In this document: positions 10,199 through 21,832 of the stretch, piece by piece
How the letters are laid out: each line of letters starts with the position of its first letter
How positions within the stretch are numbered: position 1 is the first letter of the stretch
NCBI GenBank assembly: GCA_015143295.1
Contig: JABCRI010000994.1
Span: 186,001-250,000 of the forward strand
DNA from: Tetracentron sinense
Lineage: Eukaryota; Streptophyta; Magnoliopsida; Trochodendrales; Trochodendraceae
Length of the DNA: 64,000 nucleotides
Direction of reading: 5' to 3'
The notes under the pieces: model-generated
What the model saw: only the letters and a program-made list of their open reading frames with translations
What the model was told of the DNA's origin: nothing
Database searches by the model: none
Translations under genes and position numbers: made by a program

Positions 10199-13100
10199 TC
10201 ACTCTTGGGTCATGTTTCTTTTCTTGGGGATGTACTTTAGCTTATAACCCTTTTCGGGCTTTGCTCTGAACTTGGCTTTGGTAGCTTCAATGGTTGAAGG
10301 CTCAAGATGCTCCACAGTGGCCAGCCGGTTCTCAGCATTGCCGAATATGCTGCGTTTGAAACAATCTGGTGGCCGTGATGCTGCTATTTGAGGTTCATTT
10401 TGGATCTCAAAGTGATCTGGAGGTTCAGTTTCCGGGAGTAGGACCAGCTTCACATGGTCTGCAGCAATAGCCTCATTCCATCCTGCACAAGGATTTGGAG
10501 CCAATTTGAACAGAAGGTTTAAGGGGCAGGTCAGCTAATTAACAAACCAAGAATGACCTGAAAAACCTAAATAAAATTCTTACTCTGAGCTAGAAATGCT
10601 TCTGCAGCACGGCTTGAGAACAACCTCAAGCCTCTTGAGTCCACACTTCCTTCCAACAGTGTTGGAGAGTCATTTCTGCACTCATAAATATTATCATCCA
10701 TAGTACCAGAAGCCAGACAGGGTTCATTGGACAGAGTTCGGTCCGTGCCCTTTTCAGTAATCACATCAATTTCAGGTTCACTCTTGTCATTATGTACCAG
10801 CCTGGAACCCCCAGCGTCATGCCTGCTCACAGGTCTCCAGAGCTTCACCATTGACCGGTTTGTGCCATTCTGACCAGAATCACGCTTGATGAGCTTCTCT
10901 TGGACATCATTCCTCCTCGGAGGGTCCGCAGTGCATTGATCTAGGGCAACAGCCAGGATATCACCCGATTGCTGGCCACGACAATCACCAAGGGTGACAG
11001 AGATAGAACCTATCAACAACAACTCTTGGTTCTCATTTGGCTCTGGTTGATGTCTCGATTCTTTTTGTGGACTGGAGTTCGAGGAATCCTCTCCATTTTT
11101 GGGCTTCATTTTCTGAGTCCAAACCTTATGGCCATTGGCTAGAAAAGTCCTATGGTCCCTGTAGAATCCATTCTTTTGCATGACTCCTAACTTCGACATT
11201 GGAGTAATCTGACCCACATGTAAACCATTTGGTGCACCCCTTTGTGGCTTTGGGAGTTGCCGTCGACTAACCATTAACTGCTGTCGACCACTTCCCTGCA
11301 GCATTCGGTAGTCAACATTCTGACAATTTGTCGAGTCATCATTTTCAAAAGTCGTATCAATACCGCGATCATCGAATCTGGTGTAAATTCTGGTATCTGC
11401 TTCAGCATCTGTGCTCAGAAGTCTGATGACAGGATCAGGTGGTGCGTCTGGAGTGTGTGAATCAGAATCTGATGCAGTCATAGGGCTGGATGTTTCTGCA
11501 GACGAAGGTCCATCCTCCAACGTATCAGGGGTAACCTCCTTGAGATCTGCCTTTTCCCCAACTTTTTGCTCCTTTGCTTTCTGCCTAAGCTTCTTCATCT
11601 TTCTCTTTTCCAAGAGCTCAGCCTGCCTGTGGGAAAGATAATAAGAAAAATAAAACAAGGATATTAGTTCTCAAGCATCAAAAATAAACACATGCAAAAA
11701 ATCCAAGCACACTTCTCTGGAGCTAGTTTAGGCAAGTCAGAAAACTTTATTCATAAACTAGCATAATTTTATAATATGCATTTTTACTAATAAGATATTA
11801 ATGATACATATAAATACACCATACTGCACTCAAGTATGAAATTTGAGGTGGCCAACAAGGCATATGATGTATACATAAAATCTCATTATATTTCCAATGA
11901 AATTGTGGATAAGAACTAAAAGTTTAAAACCACCCACTCGGTTTCAGAATGAGAAAATATAAAGTTCTTTCTGAATTTTAAAGGAACCAAGAGCAATTTT
12001 GTTCCTAAGCTACTCATACGGCTCAGTTTTTCATGTTCGTTACTACCAGAAAAAGGGATTTACCTTAAAAAGAGGTAGACAAGAACATAATGTCACGGAG
12101 CGCTTGTCAACCAAAATGACTAGCCACTTTAGATGTTGCCTACTCCCACATCAATGGCCCAACAACGCCCAGTCATGGCTGGTGTGGGACTAAACATACG
12201 CACGTGACAAGCTACCCGCCTAAATCCCTGATGCCGTTGTCAGGGGGATCCACCCTTTGGATCCCAAGTGCAATGAATCCTTCCCAACCCCCGATTTCCC
12301 TGGGTTGGCTCTGATACCAATTGTCACGCACGTATGTTTAGTCCCACACCAGCCATGTACTGGGTCATTGGTATGGGAGTAGGCAACATCTAAAGTGGCT
12401 AGTCATTTTGGTTGGCAAGAGCTCCGTGACAACCAACCCAGGGACATCGAGGGTTGGGACGAATTCATAGCGCATGAGATCCAAAGGGTGGATCACCCTG
12501 ACAAGGGCATCAAGGATTTAGGCGGGAAAGCCTATCACGCGCATATGTTTAGCCCCACACCAACCATGTACTAGGTGTTATTGGGCCATTGGTGTGGGAG
12601 TAGGCAACATCTAAAGTGGCTAGTCATGTTTAGTCCCACACCAGACAAGACTTGTCACCAACCAAAATAACTAGTCACTTTAGATGCTACCTACTCCCAC
12701 ACCAATGGCCCAGTAACGCTCGGTACATGGCCATGTGGGACTAAACATGCGCGCGTGACAGGCTCCCCCGCCAAAATCCCTGACGCCCTCATCAAAAGGA
12801 TCCACCCCTTTGGATCCTACACGCTATGAATTTGTTCCAACCCCCGATGTCCCTAGGTTGGCTTTGGTACCACTTGTCACAAGGCACTTGCCAACCAAAA
12901 TGACTAGCCACTTTAGATGCTGCCTACCCCCAAACCAATGGCCCAACAACGCCCAGTACATGGCTGGTGTGGGACTAAACCTATGCGCACGACAATAAGC
13001 ACCCATACCCCAAACCTGAATAGAAAATAATTTATATATAAAACCCAGCCCTACATGCACACAAAAGTTTCATTTGAATATCTTCCTCAGGACAGGTTGT

Positions 13101-13681
13101 TCCAAGGATAAGGACTGAGACAACCCTTTATATTGTGAAGCTTGATAACATCACGTCACTCCTTGAAAATTACAGAAACATAACTCTGGTTGTCATTTAA
13201 GGACCCATAATTTCTTTTACCACTTTACCCAGAAGTGAGCTCTTCAACGGGAAGAATATCCCATAGATCCTCCTCCCTATCTGGAGATCAAAGTTTCTAA
13301 ACCTGAAATACACTGGTTTGAAATGGATTACTCACAAGTTGCAAGGTGTTTCGTCAAGTAACGTACCTTTTCTGAGCAGCTTCCTCTTCCTCCACAAGCA
13401 ACTTCTGGCACCTAAGAGCTTCTGCATCCTTATCGGCAAGCCACGCTTTGACCTATGTAAAAGTGTAAATTTAATTATGATAAACTCAAAAAAGAAAGCA
13501 AAAATCTTGAACGTGGGAGGTGTGCACGTGCGAGTGTGTATGTATGTGTGTGCATCCTTGCTCACATGAACCTCATCCTAACTATTTGATGTTAGCTACA
13601 CAAATCATGTTCAGCCATTCCGTTGCATTACATATCATACGTATATATAGAAATAAATTGATATATATGCATGTGTGTGTG

Positions 13682-13717
<36 letters not shown>

Positions 13718-16368
13718 AGAGTAATAACAACTGGTCTCATACCGTAAAATATCAAAAATTATGAATAAATCAACCTAAATGAAAAGAGCGAAAAGAGAAA
13801 AAGGGTACCAGTTTCTGTTCCACCAGGAAGCTAGCGCAAGCAACTAAATTCTTCACCTCCAGACCAATCTTCCCAGCTTCCCCATCAAACATGAATTTTT
13901 GCATGGATACAGCAGTGCCAGCACACAAGAAAGTGTTCTCACTTGCATCATCAAGGATACTAAATAATTCTTTGGAAGATATAGGAAACCTGGAAGGTCT
14001 AGCTTGGACAAGATCCTGCAAAAAAGGCTTACATCCCTATGATCCATGGACAGAATAATGATAGTGACAACAAATGGAAAACTAAAAGCTAAAAGGAAGC
14101 AATGAAAAATAGATTTGTCTCCTTACCAGAAGAGCGGCACCAGCCTTTATGTAAACTTGTGGTAGTGAAGAAAACCCCGGTTTCCGGATAAATGATGTCA
14201 AAGCCCTTGTAATTGAAGACCCAGGAACTTCCTAAAAGGTATCACCTATTAAGAACATTTTCAACAGAAAAGAACACACACGCTATGGGAAGAGAAGAAA
14301 AAATAATAATGCTTGTAGTATACTTGTATTTTTCTGTATTTCTTACGTTTTAAAATGCAAAAACTAAATGATACAAGATATATTCCTTCTCATAAATGGA
14401 TAAACCTACTAAAAGAAAGAATACTATTCTATATCCAAAACACTTATTTCCTGAAGTCTAAAAGCAAAATAGCAACCTAATGGTTATCATTGGATTCAAA
14501 ACATAAATAGGGATAGCGGAAATTAAATAACTTCACCTCAGTTGACATCCCCATTTACGTTCAATTTCAGATATTTGTACTATTAAAAAAACACAAGAAA
14601 AGAAGTAACTTAAAAACAGAACATCAAACACCCTCATATATGTGTGTGCTGATATTTTTATTTCTTTTAGGGAGGGGAGGGGGAAGAGAGAGAGAGAGAG
14701 AGCTGGACTCAAACAAAAGACCTACAAGTTGCAACAGAATGTGCCAACCATAGTCACCAAGTTAGAGTTTGGGAATTATTCGGCTATTGAAAAACTTGAA
14801 AAAAAATGCAAAATTTAGGAAAAATGAGGAAGTCATAAATATGTATATCTATATATATAATTACTAATTACTAAAATTATAAACAAATGTATTTTATATA
14901 TTAGATATTTATTTGCGTTTAATTTGTAGAATTTGCGATTTCTTTAATAAGCTGCAATTTTTTTTCACAAGCAAACAAAATAGAGAAAGTTATAGCATAA
15001 ATGGTAACAAGGATTTAGGGTCCTGTTTTTCATAATTTGCATTACAATTACATGATACACCCAAATCATTGACTCATGAGTCGTGACCATTCCCTAAAAG
15101 GTTCAACAAGCAACTCCATCTAAACCACATTATAGGTTTCTACCAATTAATTCATTTGATCTATCAACAACACACAAACTAGATAACTCAAATCAACTTC
15201 ATTTTAAGAAATAAGAAATCAAACAAACAGATTAGAAAAAGGAAACCCTAACTAGGTCACTACCTCCAGTGTCACATTCTTGAATGATAGAATTTCCTTG
15301 GCATCATCCAGAGAGAGCTGCAAAAGACACAAATGAATGAGCATGGTGCCAAAGGGAAAAAAAATTTAACTCAGAAACTAAACAAGCATTACCTTATCCC
15401 AAAATGCTCCTAACAAGTCCCTATTCTTAGCAGAGTCCTACATATTGTAAATCAAGCATAAGGCACAGAATGTTTAAATTTAAAAAATGAATAAGCAGCT
15501 AATCACATAGAAATCAGGTATCTGCCAACTGAAAACTAATATGAGAGGACTCACAAATAGAGATAAATGCCTAAGTTTCAAAAATGGCTACAAAAGAAAT
15601 CTCTACAAAGCTTTACAAACAATCGCCAATATAAACACACATTCATGATTCGAAGACACTAAGACAGTCATAAAACCTTATCAATGTTCAAAGACCGGCG
15701 GTGCATACGTATATGTCTTCGGTAGTTAATGGGCGAACAGAATTCTCGGGAACACTTATCGCACTTCTGCATCTGCACCTTAGGAGACATTAAAGGCCAC
15801 CCTGGGAGATCTGCCATGGGAAAAGAAAAGGCAATGAATCATCAAAATCCTCGGCTTCAAGCTGAAGCAAAACCTATCGCTAGTTACAACCAAAATACCT
15901 GCTTATGACACTTGACATACATTTTTCAGGCTCACCATTGGCCTTAGCAGCGGCCTGAGCTAAGGCAACAACGGCCTCAGGAATTTTCACAGTTGGGATG
16001 TGTTCAGAGGCACTCTTTGTCCCCTTTACAGGGAGTCCGCTATTTTTTACAGGGTGAAAAGATTCCTTAACCCCGTTAATCTCAGAGGCATGTGAACTGA
16101 GACCATTGCAATGCTCTATTGATCGCTCCTTCCCTTCTATGGTGCTGTTAATCTTTGAACCTTTAGAAAATTTGTTAGTACCTTGCTGGTCTAAGGCATG
16201 AAGTAATTGAATCCACTGAACTGGGCTGTCACCAGCCTTTGAGAAAGAAAGAAGAGGCTCCTTTCCTATTGCTTGTCTGATGAAATTGTCTAGGGAATCA
16301 TTTTTCTCTGGTTTGCCAGCCTTCTGCTCAGGCTTCATTGTGTCCGAAGTTAGTTTAGCAATTGGCAT
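10199..16368 (-). CDS. Plant single-C2H2 zinc-finger protein with C-terminal coiled coil, 801 aa
   Basis: Nine coding exons join in frame: 16368-15921, 15810-15677, 15437-15393, 15317-15264, 14231-14127, 14015-13809, 13452-13367, 11626-10584 and 10482-10199 (2406 nt, 801 aa). All introns read GT-AG. Residues 150-194 carry a classical finger: Cys166, Cys169, His182 and His186 (C-x2-C-x12-H-x3-H) after the Lys-Tyr-Leu-Pro-Gly-Trp segment. The middle (195-440) is a conserved-looking helical region. A Glu/Lys-rich coiled coil (LVEEEEAAQKRQAELLEKRK) follows, then a long disordered Ser/Asp-rich tail ending in a basic stretch. The start ATG is the first after an in-frame TAA on the spliced leader. 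Nucleic-acid binding in the nucleus is inferred from the finger; I know of no assigned function. The intron between exons 8 and 9, counting the leader as exon 1, carries a TRIM cluster. Confidence 0.82.
12091..12994. mobile_element. Cluster of TRIM (miniature LTR) elements inside an intron
   Basis: Five LTR-like units of about 97-120 bp, bounded by TGTCACG and CGTGACA: 12091-12209, 12322-12431, 12533-12629 (truncated), 12653-12760 and 12875-12994. Between them lie internal segments of only about 100-115 bp. On the minus strand, two bases beyond the LTR end at 12322, TGGTATCAGAGCC matches the primer-binding site complementary to initiator tRNA-Met. A degenerate site (TGGTACCAAAGCC) adjoins the unit at 12875. 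Units 2-3 are in one orientation and units 4-5 in the other, with unit 1 attached to an inverted internal segment. So at least two or three TRIM insertions have rearranged. No coding capacity. Confidence 0.75.
13652..13722. repeat. Compound microsatellite (TG/TA/GA)n in intron
   Basis: Runs of GTGTGT, ATATAT and GAGAGA lie side by side within an intron of the zinc-finger gene. A shorter (GA)n lies at 14683-14702. Confidence 0.85.
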
Positions 16369-16414
16369 CCACGATTCACAGAAAATTTAAAGACCTGCTG
16401 TCTCAGGTAGTGCC

Positions 16415-18180
16415 CCTGCTCAAGAACAAAAAAGAAAAAAAAATAAGATTCACTGATTCTGCAACCGCAATTAAAAAAAAAGCACGAGGAGAATTGTTTC
16501 TATAGCAAACCTTTAAACACTCAAGGAAATTATTAAAAACGGAGTAATTCATTTTTCAACATATAGCAACAATTATATTCAAACTTAAAAATGAAATACA
16601 GATTTTTATTTAACTAGAGATTAATTCTTAACAAAAAATTAAAATTCTTTTCAATTAAAGATTATTTTGGTCAAGCACGGGGTAAGGGATAGAAGATCTA
16701 GGCTAAGAAGCCCCCAAACCAACTCACTAAGAAAACAATAATAGTATAAAGAGATTCATTCAACCTGGGTAATTAGTGTGAAAGGATTCACAAGCCTATA
16801 GTCAAAATATCACAACTCTTTGCTGGCAGAAGTTTAAGGGTAATGTGCAATAATTACCCCCATTCAATCACATAGAAGATAAAAGACAATGATTGTCGCA
16901 TGATTGTGACAAGGCTATGAATCATGATGATGAGGAATCACCTAATAAACTAGAGACCACAACACAAGCAATCCCATACTATGTGTGAGCAGGATAAGAA
17001 AAAATAAGAAAGAAGCCATATTTATCAAAATTGAGTTTTGAGGATAACTTCCTCCAGATATTGTCAATTACAAATGAGATAAGAAATAATTCCTGGTTTC
17101 TCTTTCACCTGATTTTTTCATAGTCAATTTCTAATAAATAGACAGAGATGATGCTATTAACACTTTGAGGCCTTTTTCTTTGGCCAAACTATTACAAATT
17201 TACACTATACAACTACATACACCCTGTGCTAAGAACAAACCTGTTTGCTGTGCATTTATATGGTTGCAATCAAAAGTATGTCAATTGACTCAATTGTTCC
17301 ATTAGCCTATGAGAAGATTTCGATCAGTTTATGATTGCCAAGCAAAGACAACCCGAATTTACTAAAACTTAGTATGGATTATATTGGTATTCAACATGTA
17401 AATCTATTTATGCCTCAAAAGGAAACCCAATGTCTTTGGCATCACAATGTTGGCTCTATGCAATTAATGATCCTGTACAACAAATCCTTGAAGGGTCTTG
17501 GGACGATAATATTGAGGAGTGGGGGCAAAAAGAATTATAAAGAAAAAACTATATGACCTGCTTTGAACACAATATGATCTCTCAGAACGAGTAAATCTTA
17601 AAAAAAAACAAATCTAATTAAATAAAACAATCCGAACTTGAACCGGATATAGCATATTCAACTCCACTCCACTGCAGCCGCTAAACCACACACAAATCAT
17701 AAGATAACATAAATGAATTACATAAACCTTCAACACATATCAAAACCCAACAAAAAGCACATCGAATCAAAGTTCAAGCCAAATTCAACCATGAAACTCG
17801 AGAACAGCCGGGAAAAAGAAAAAAGCAATCGAATCAAACAGAGTAAATCACAATAACACAAATCAACCAAATCACGAATGAGAGAAGCTCGTTAGGGTTT
17901 GTACAATGAGATATAAGATCAACATATGCAAATACAAAACCTGGAAAAAATCAAACAACAAACGAATTAGAGTGGCGGTTCACATACCAGTGAGGATTTC
18001 GAGATCAGCTCGAAGAGAAGAATCGCCGGAATCGCTGGCGATCGGATGGATTTGAGGTCGCCGGAGAAGAAATGAGAAACCCTAGAGAGAAAAGAGGATA
18101 TTCGGCAGTTGAAACGAAGAAGTGATTCTCGAAATCTCAATGAAGAAATGGTGTTTCGAAGAAGAGAAATAATAGAGGGT
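16415..18180 (-). other. 5' leader of the zinc-finger gene with 1.57-kb intron
   Basis: On the minus strand a leader exon ends CTCACTG|GTATGT at 17988/17987. A polypyrimidine tract and GAGCAG|GGGC place the acceptor at 16417-16416. The remaining leader (16415-16369) contains the in-frame TAA that fixes the start at 16368. The intron is AT-rich with no transposon recognised. Confidence 0.6.
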
Positions 18181-18198
18181 AAGTGAGAAAAGGAGGAA

Positions 18199-18215
18199 GA
18201 AAATATAAAGGGAGA
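18199..18215 (-). promoter_or_regulatory. Likely TATA box of the zinc-finger gene
   Basis: On the minus strand CTTTATATTTTC lies about 215 bases upstream of the leader donor, at a suitable distance from a purine/pyrimidine-biased leader. The site is inferred from composition and position only. Confidence 0.4.
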
Positions 18216-18594
18216 AGGAAAAGGAGTAGAGGAAGGAAACGTTGGATAGTGTACAGCAAATGCTGTAGCTTAACTGTATGATCCTGACCGTTTATAACAT
18301 AGACTCTTATTTACACCGTCTAGATGCAGCTGGGATCGCTGTTACAGTAATAATGGACACGGAAAAGACCGTCAACAGCATATGGACGGTCTATCAGAAA
18401 ATAAAAGAAAATGTTCTTTTTTTGCTTTTCTGAAATTATAAATACAAAAAAGCCCCTCGAGTTTTTTTTGTTATGTTAAACTTAAAAGAGACCTCATTTG
18501 AACTTCTAATGCTCCCAACAAAAATAAAAAACTTCTAATGCCTTAACCAAAAAGAACTTCTAATTTTACTTGATTTAATTTCTTGGGATAAGCT

Positions 18595-20010
18595 ATTTTC
18601 AAACTGAAAATAATCACCTCCTGGGTCGGTGACGCGAGGAGGGGCGTCTCGGGTCCTATTTTCTTGTCATGTGTCCCTTTCTAATCTCATTTAACTGTGG
18701 TTAAGATTCATCCACCCTTAGGGTTCACCCATTTACCCTTGGTTTTTAAGAAAAATAAAATAAAATAATTTAACTAAAGGGTTAAAAAAACTAACCCAAG
18801 TTAATAGGAGTTGAAAGGTCGGCTATGTGAGAGCGAGGAGGAATAGTCGCCTTCTCCGCCGATGAGGGGACTATTGCTCTTTTCAGATGGTGGTCCAACT
18901 GATTGTGTATTTATGTCCCAACTTATTTGTTTATGGAAAATAGTCACCTTCTCGGTGACACCAGGTGGGGAGGAGGGGCGTCTCGGCTCCATTTTCTTGC
19001 CATGTGTCCCCTTTCTAAGGTTAAGATTCATCCACCCTTAGGGTTCACTCATCTACCCTTAGATTTTAGAAAAATAAAATATTAAAAAAAATAACTAAAG
19101 GATTAAAAAAAACTAACCCGAGTTAATAGGAGTTGAAGGGTATGCTATGTGAGTGCGAGGAGGAATAGTCCCCTCCTTGGGCCCATGAGGGGACTATTTC
19201 TCTTTGTTTATTTATGGAATGGAAAGTAATCACCTCCTCGGTCGGTGACGTGAGGAGGTGCGTCTCGGCTCCGCTTTTCTTGCCATGTGTCACCCTTTTA
19301 ACTCCATTCAATTGTGGCTTAGATTCAATCACCCTTAGGTTCACACATCTACCGTTGGTTTTTCAAAAAATAAATAAAAAAATTATAACCATAGGGTTAA
19401 ATAACTTTAACCCGAGTTTCATGTAGAGTTTAAGGAATGGCTATGAGAGCGAGGAGCAATAGTTCCCTCCTCCCCCATGGAGAGCACTATAGCTCTTATG
19501 GAAAATGCTTAGCTCACTGGACGAATTGCCATTACGTAACAAAATGGCCGGTCCTCATTAGCCCACGTTCCATTTTTTTTTAACACTAATCAACTGTGGT
19601 TAAGATTCACTCATTGTGATTAAGATTCACTCAAGCAATCCAAACTTAGTTTTTAAGAACAAAAACATAAAAATATTAACATAAATTTAGTTAAGTTTAA
19701 CCAAAGTTAATGTGGGTTAAAAGGGACACAAGGACACCACAATAACTTAAGTAGCAGACCCATGGTACTGCTATGATTCGGAAATGAAAATGCTTAAATG
19801 ACTACGGATTTCCACTATATAATGAAATGGCCGTCTTCAATGGTCCCACCCTTTTTTAACACATACTATTTGTGGATAAGATCCACTCATCCCTAGGGTT
19901 CATCCATTTAACCTTGGTTTTTAGGAAACAAATTATTAACTTTAAGTTGAAAAGAAATGAGAAGGCATTTGATTTTGTAGTCAAATGGGGGTGAGCTAAT
20001 CACTGCTCAT
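18595..20010. repeat. Five consecutive fold-back repeat units
   Basis: Units at about 18595-18865, 18935-19205, 19220-19495, 19500-19780 and 19790-20010. The left arm is CATGTGTCCC ... AACTGTGGTTAAGATTCA ... CCCTTAGGGTTCA ... CCTTGGTTTTTA. After a short AT-rich centre comes a roughly complementary right arm ending in GTTAATAGGAGTTGAAAGG or GTTAAAAGGG. The first three share a distinctive end, GGTGACGCGAGGAGG...GCGTCTCGG, reflected as GAGCGAGGAGGAATAGT on the other side. Such arms can form long hairpins. No protein is encoded; this looks like a non-autonomous inverted-repeat transposon family or a local array of it. Confidence 0.6.
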
Positions 20011-20102
20011 TTGAAAAAAGTGATCTTGCGTGTGAATTGTGTAATGGTAGAAGACTTAGACGCCCATTAAAAATTTAAAAAAAATAATAATAATAAAAAA
20101 CT

Positions 20103-20745
20103 TAGGCCCCATTTGGTTGCACTTTCGTTTTTTGCCTTCTGTTTTTAAAAACAAAAATTTGAAAATTTTTACTTGAAACATGTTTGGTAATCATGTTTTT
20201 GTTTTTTGGTTTAAAAATTAATAACAAAATTTTTGAAAATCAAGATAACAGAAAATTTCTGTTACCTCTATTTTTGGAAACAAAAACAAAACCACTATGC
20301 ATTACCACACCACCACCGCCACACCACCCACCACCACCACTCCACCACAACCATACCAAGACCACCACCACTGGTCCACCAACACCACCACCACCACTCC
20401 ACCACCATCACACCTTCACTCCACCATCACCCCACCACTCCACCATAACCACCACCACACCACCAACACCATCACCACCACCACCACCAACACTCCACCA
20501 CCACCACTCACCACTACCATTACCACCACTATGGATTGAAATTATTTACTCATTATTATATACATTATAACCCCCACACGCCTTTTTTTTGTTTTTCAAT
20601 TTTTAAAACAAATAACAGTTAGTGATGCCAAATTAATTTTCTACTAAAAAAAATTTGAAAACATCTGTTTTAAAAAACAGAAACTTGTTTTCAGTTTTAA
20701 AAAACAGAAAATAAAAACATAAAAGTGTATCCAAATGGCTCCTAG
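20103..20745. mobile_element. MITE-like element containing a CCA-rich minisatellite
   Basis: The ends are inverted: TAGGCCCCATTTGG at the left and CCAAATGGCTCCTA at the right, each with a poly-A/T-rich subterminal region (AAAACAGAAA and TTTCTGTT motifs). A (CCA/CAC)n tract fills 20305-20535. Target duplications are not clear. The long Thr/His/Pro open frames here are products of the triplet repeat and are not genes. Confidence 0.6.
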
Positions 20746-20959
20746 TGTAGGTAACTTTCAGAACTTCGGGCATTTCAGCGTTTGCCCACAAAGCACGAAC
20801 CTGGCTTCTAGATTTGGGAGCAATGAAGCTATCAATGCAGTGGCGCACCAACCTAGTCTAACAGGATTTTGCCGGTGAAGTTGGGTTGAGACTTGAGAGA
20901 GAGTAGAGCTCAAATTTAGGGAGGAATTGTTCCTAATCTCCCCAAAGGCAATGTTAGAG

Positions 20960-21380
20960 GCGGTTAATGAACCATGTTGCCCATGAACAGCTCCAGCTCA
21001 GCTCTTTAAAAGCTCGCTCGAGCTAATTTATGTAATAAAGAAGCTAAACCCGAACTAGAACTAGAACTAGATTTTCAAGCTCGTTGAATTAACGAGCCAA
21101 GCTTGGGCACACATGCCAATTAAAATTAAGTATATTTATTATATACTAGTAAAGATTAATTATACATAGTCTATTTTAGATTATAAGAATTCCCTTTATA
21201 CAATTATAAACTTATACTAAAATTTTAATTAACTCCGTAATTTCTTTTCCTAAGATAATAAAGTAAAATGTTCACTTAATATAAATAGCTATATCCAATA
21301 AACTAAGCTGCTGGAAAAACAACTTGAGCTCGGTTTGAGTTCCTTTATTAAAGCTTGAGCTTGTTTAACACCCTTAGGCA
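20960..21380. repeat. Degenerate inverted-repeat element rich in AGCTCGAGC motifs
   Basis: The left part has AGCTCAGCTC, AAAGCTCGCTCGAGC and AAGCTCGTTGAATTAACGAGC; the right part has TTGAGCTCGGTTTGAG and GCTTGAGCTTGTTTAACACCC. This resembles a MITE-type repeat. Related sequence surrounds the LTR element at 39158-42221. Ends and target duplications are not resolved. Confidence 0.45.
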
Positions 21381-21832
21381 CTGTCCTGAAGCATGACCGT
21401 CCATACAAATGCTCCAACCTGAGAAATCTATACAAATGCTCCAACGTTAGAAATCTTTATATGGCCAAATTTCCCAATGACTGAATGACAATAACTATCG
21501 GATTTTCTTCTACTTTGGAGGGTGAAAGTTGAGTTATATCAGTTTCAGTCTATAGATCAGATGGGGAAGAAACGGGAGATGGTTCTTGACCCAATGGGCA
21601 TGAGACACGAATCCAAGTATTGTGTTTAAGGAACTGTGTTGTCTCTGAATCCTCAGATACAAGATGGGAATTCACTGTTTTATGCTTTTGAGTTCATAAT
21701 CCTTGTGACTATATACAAATAGGCTGGGAAAATGCTGTAGATGTACTATTCAGAATCTATGAACACACAAAACTACCAAGAATAGGAAACAAAAGATAGA
21801 TGTTTAAATAAAAGTATACATGATTTTCAAGG

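Noticed and set aside
12303..12321. Possible tRNA-Met-like sequence
   Set aside because: Only the 13-base complement of the tRNA 3' end is present, next to an LTR end, so it is a primer-binding site rather than a tRNA gene.
20184..20570. Open frame of 128 codons rich in Thr, His and Pro
   Set aside because: It is the translation of a CCA triplet repeat inside a MITE-like element; all three plus frames are open for the same reason.
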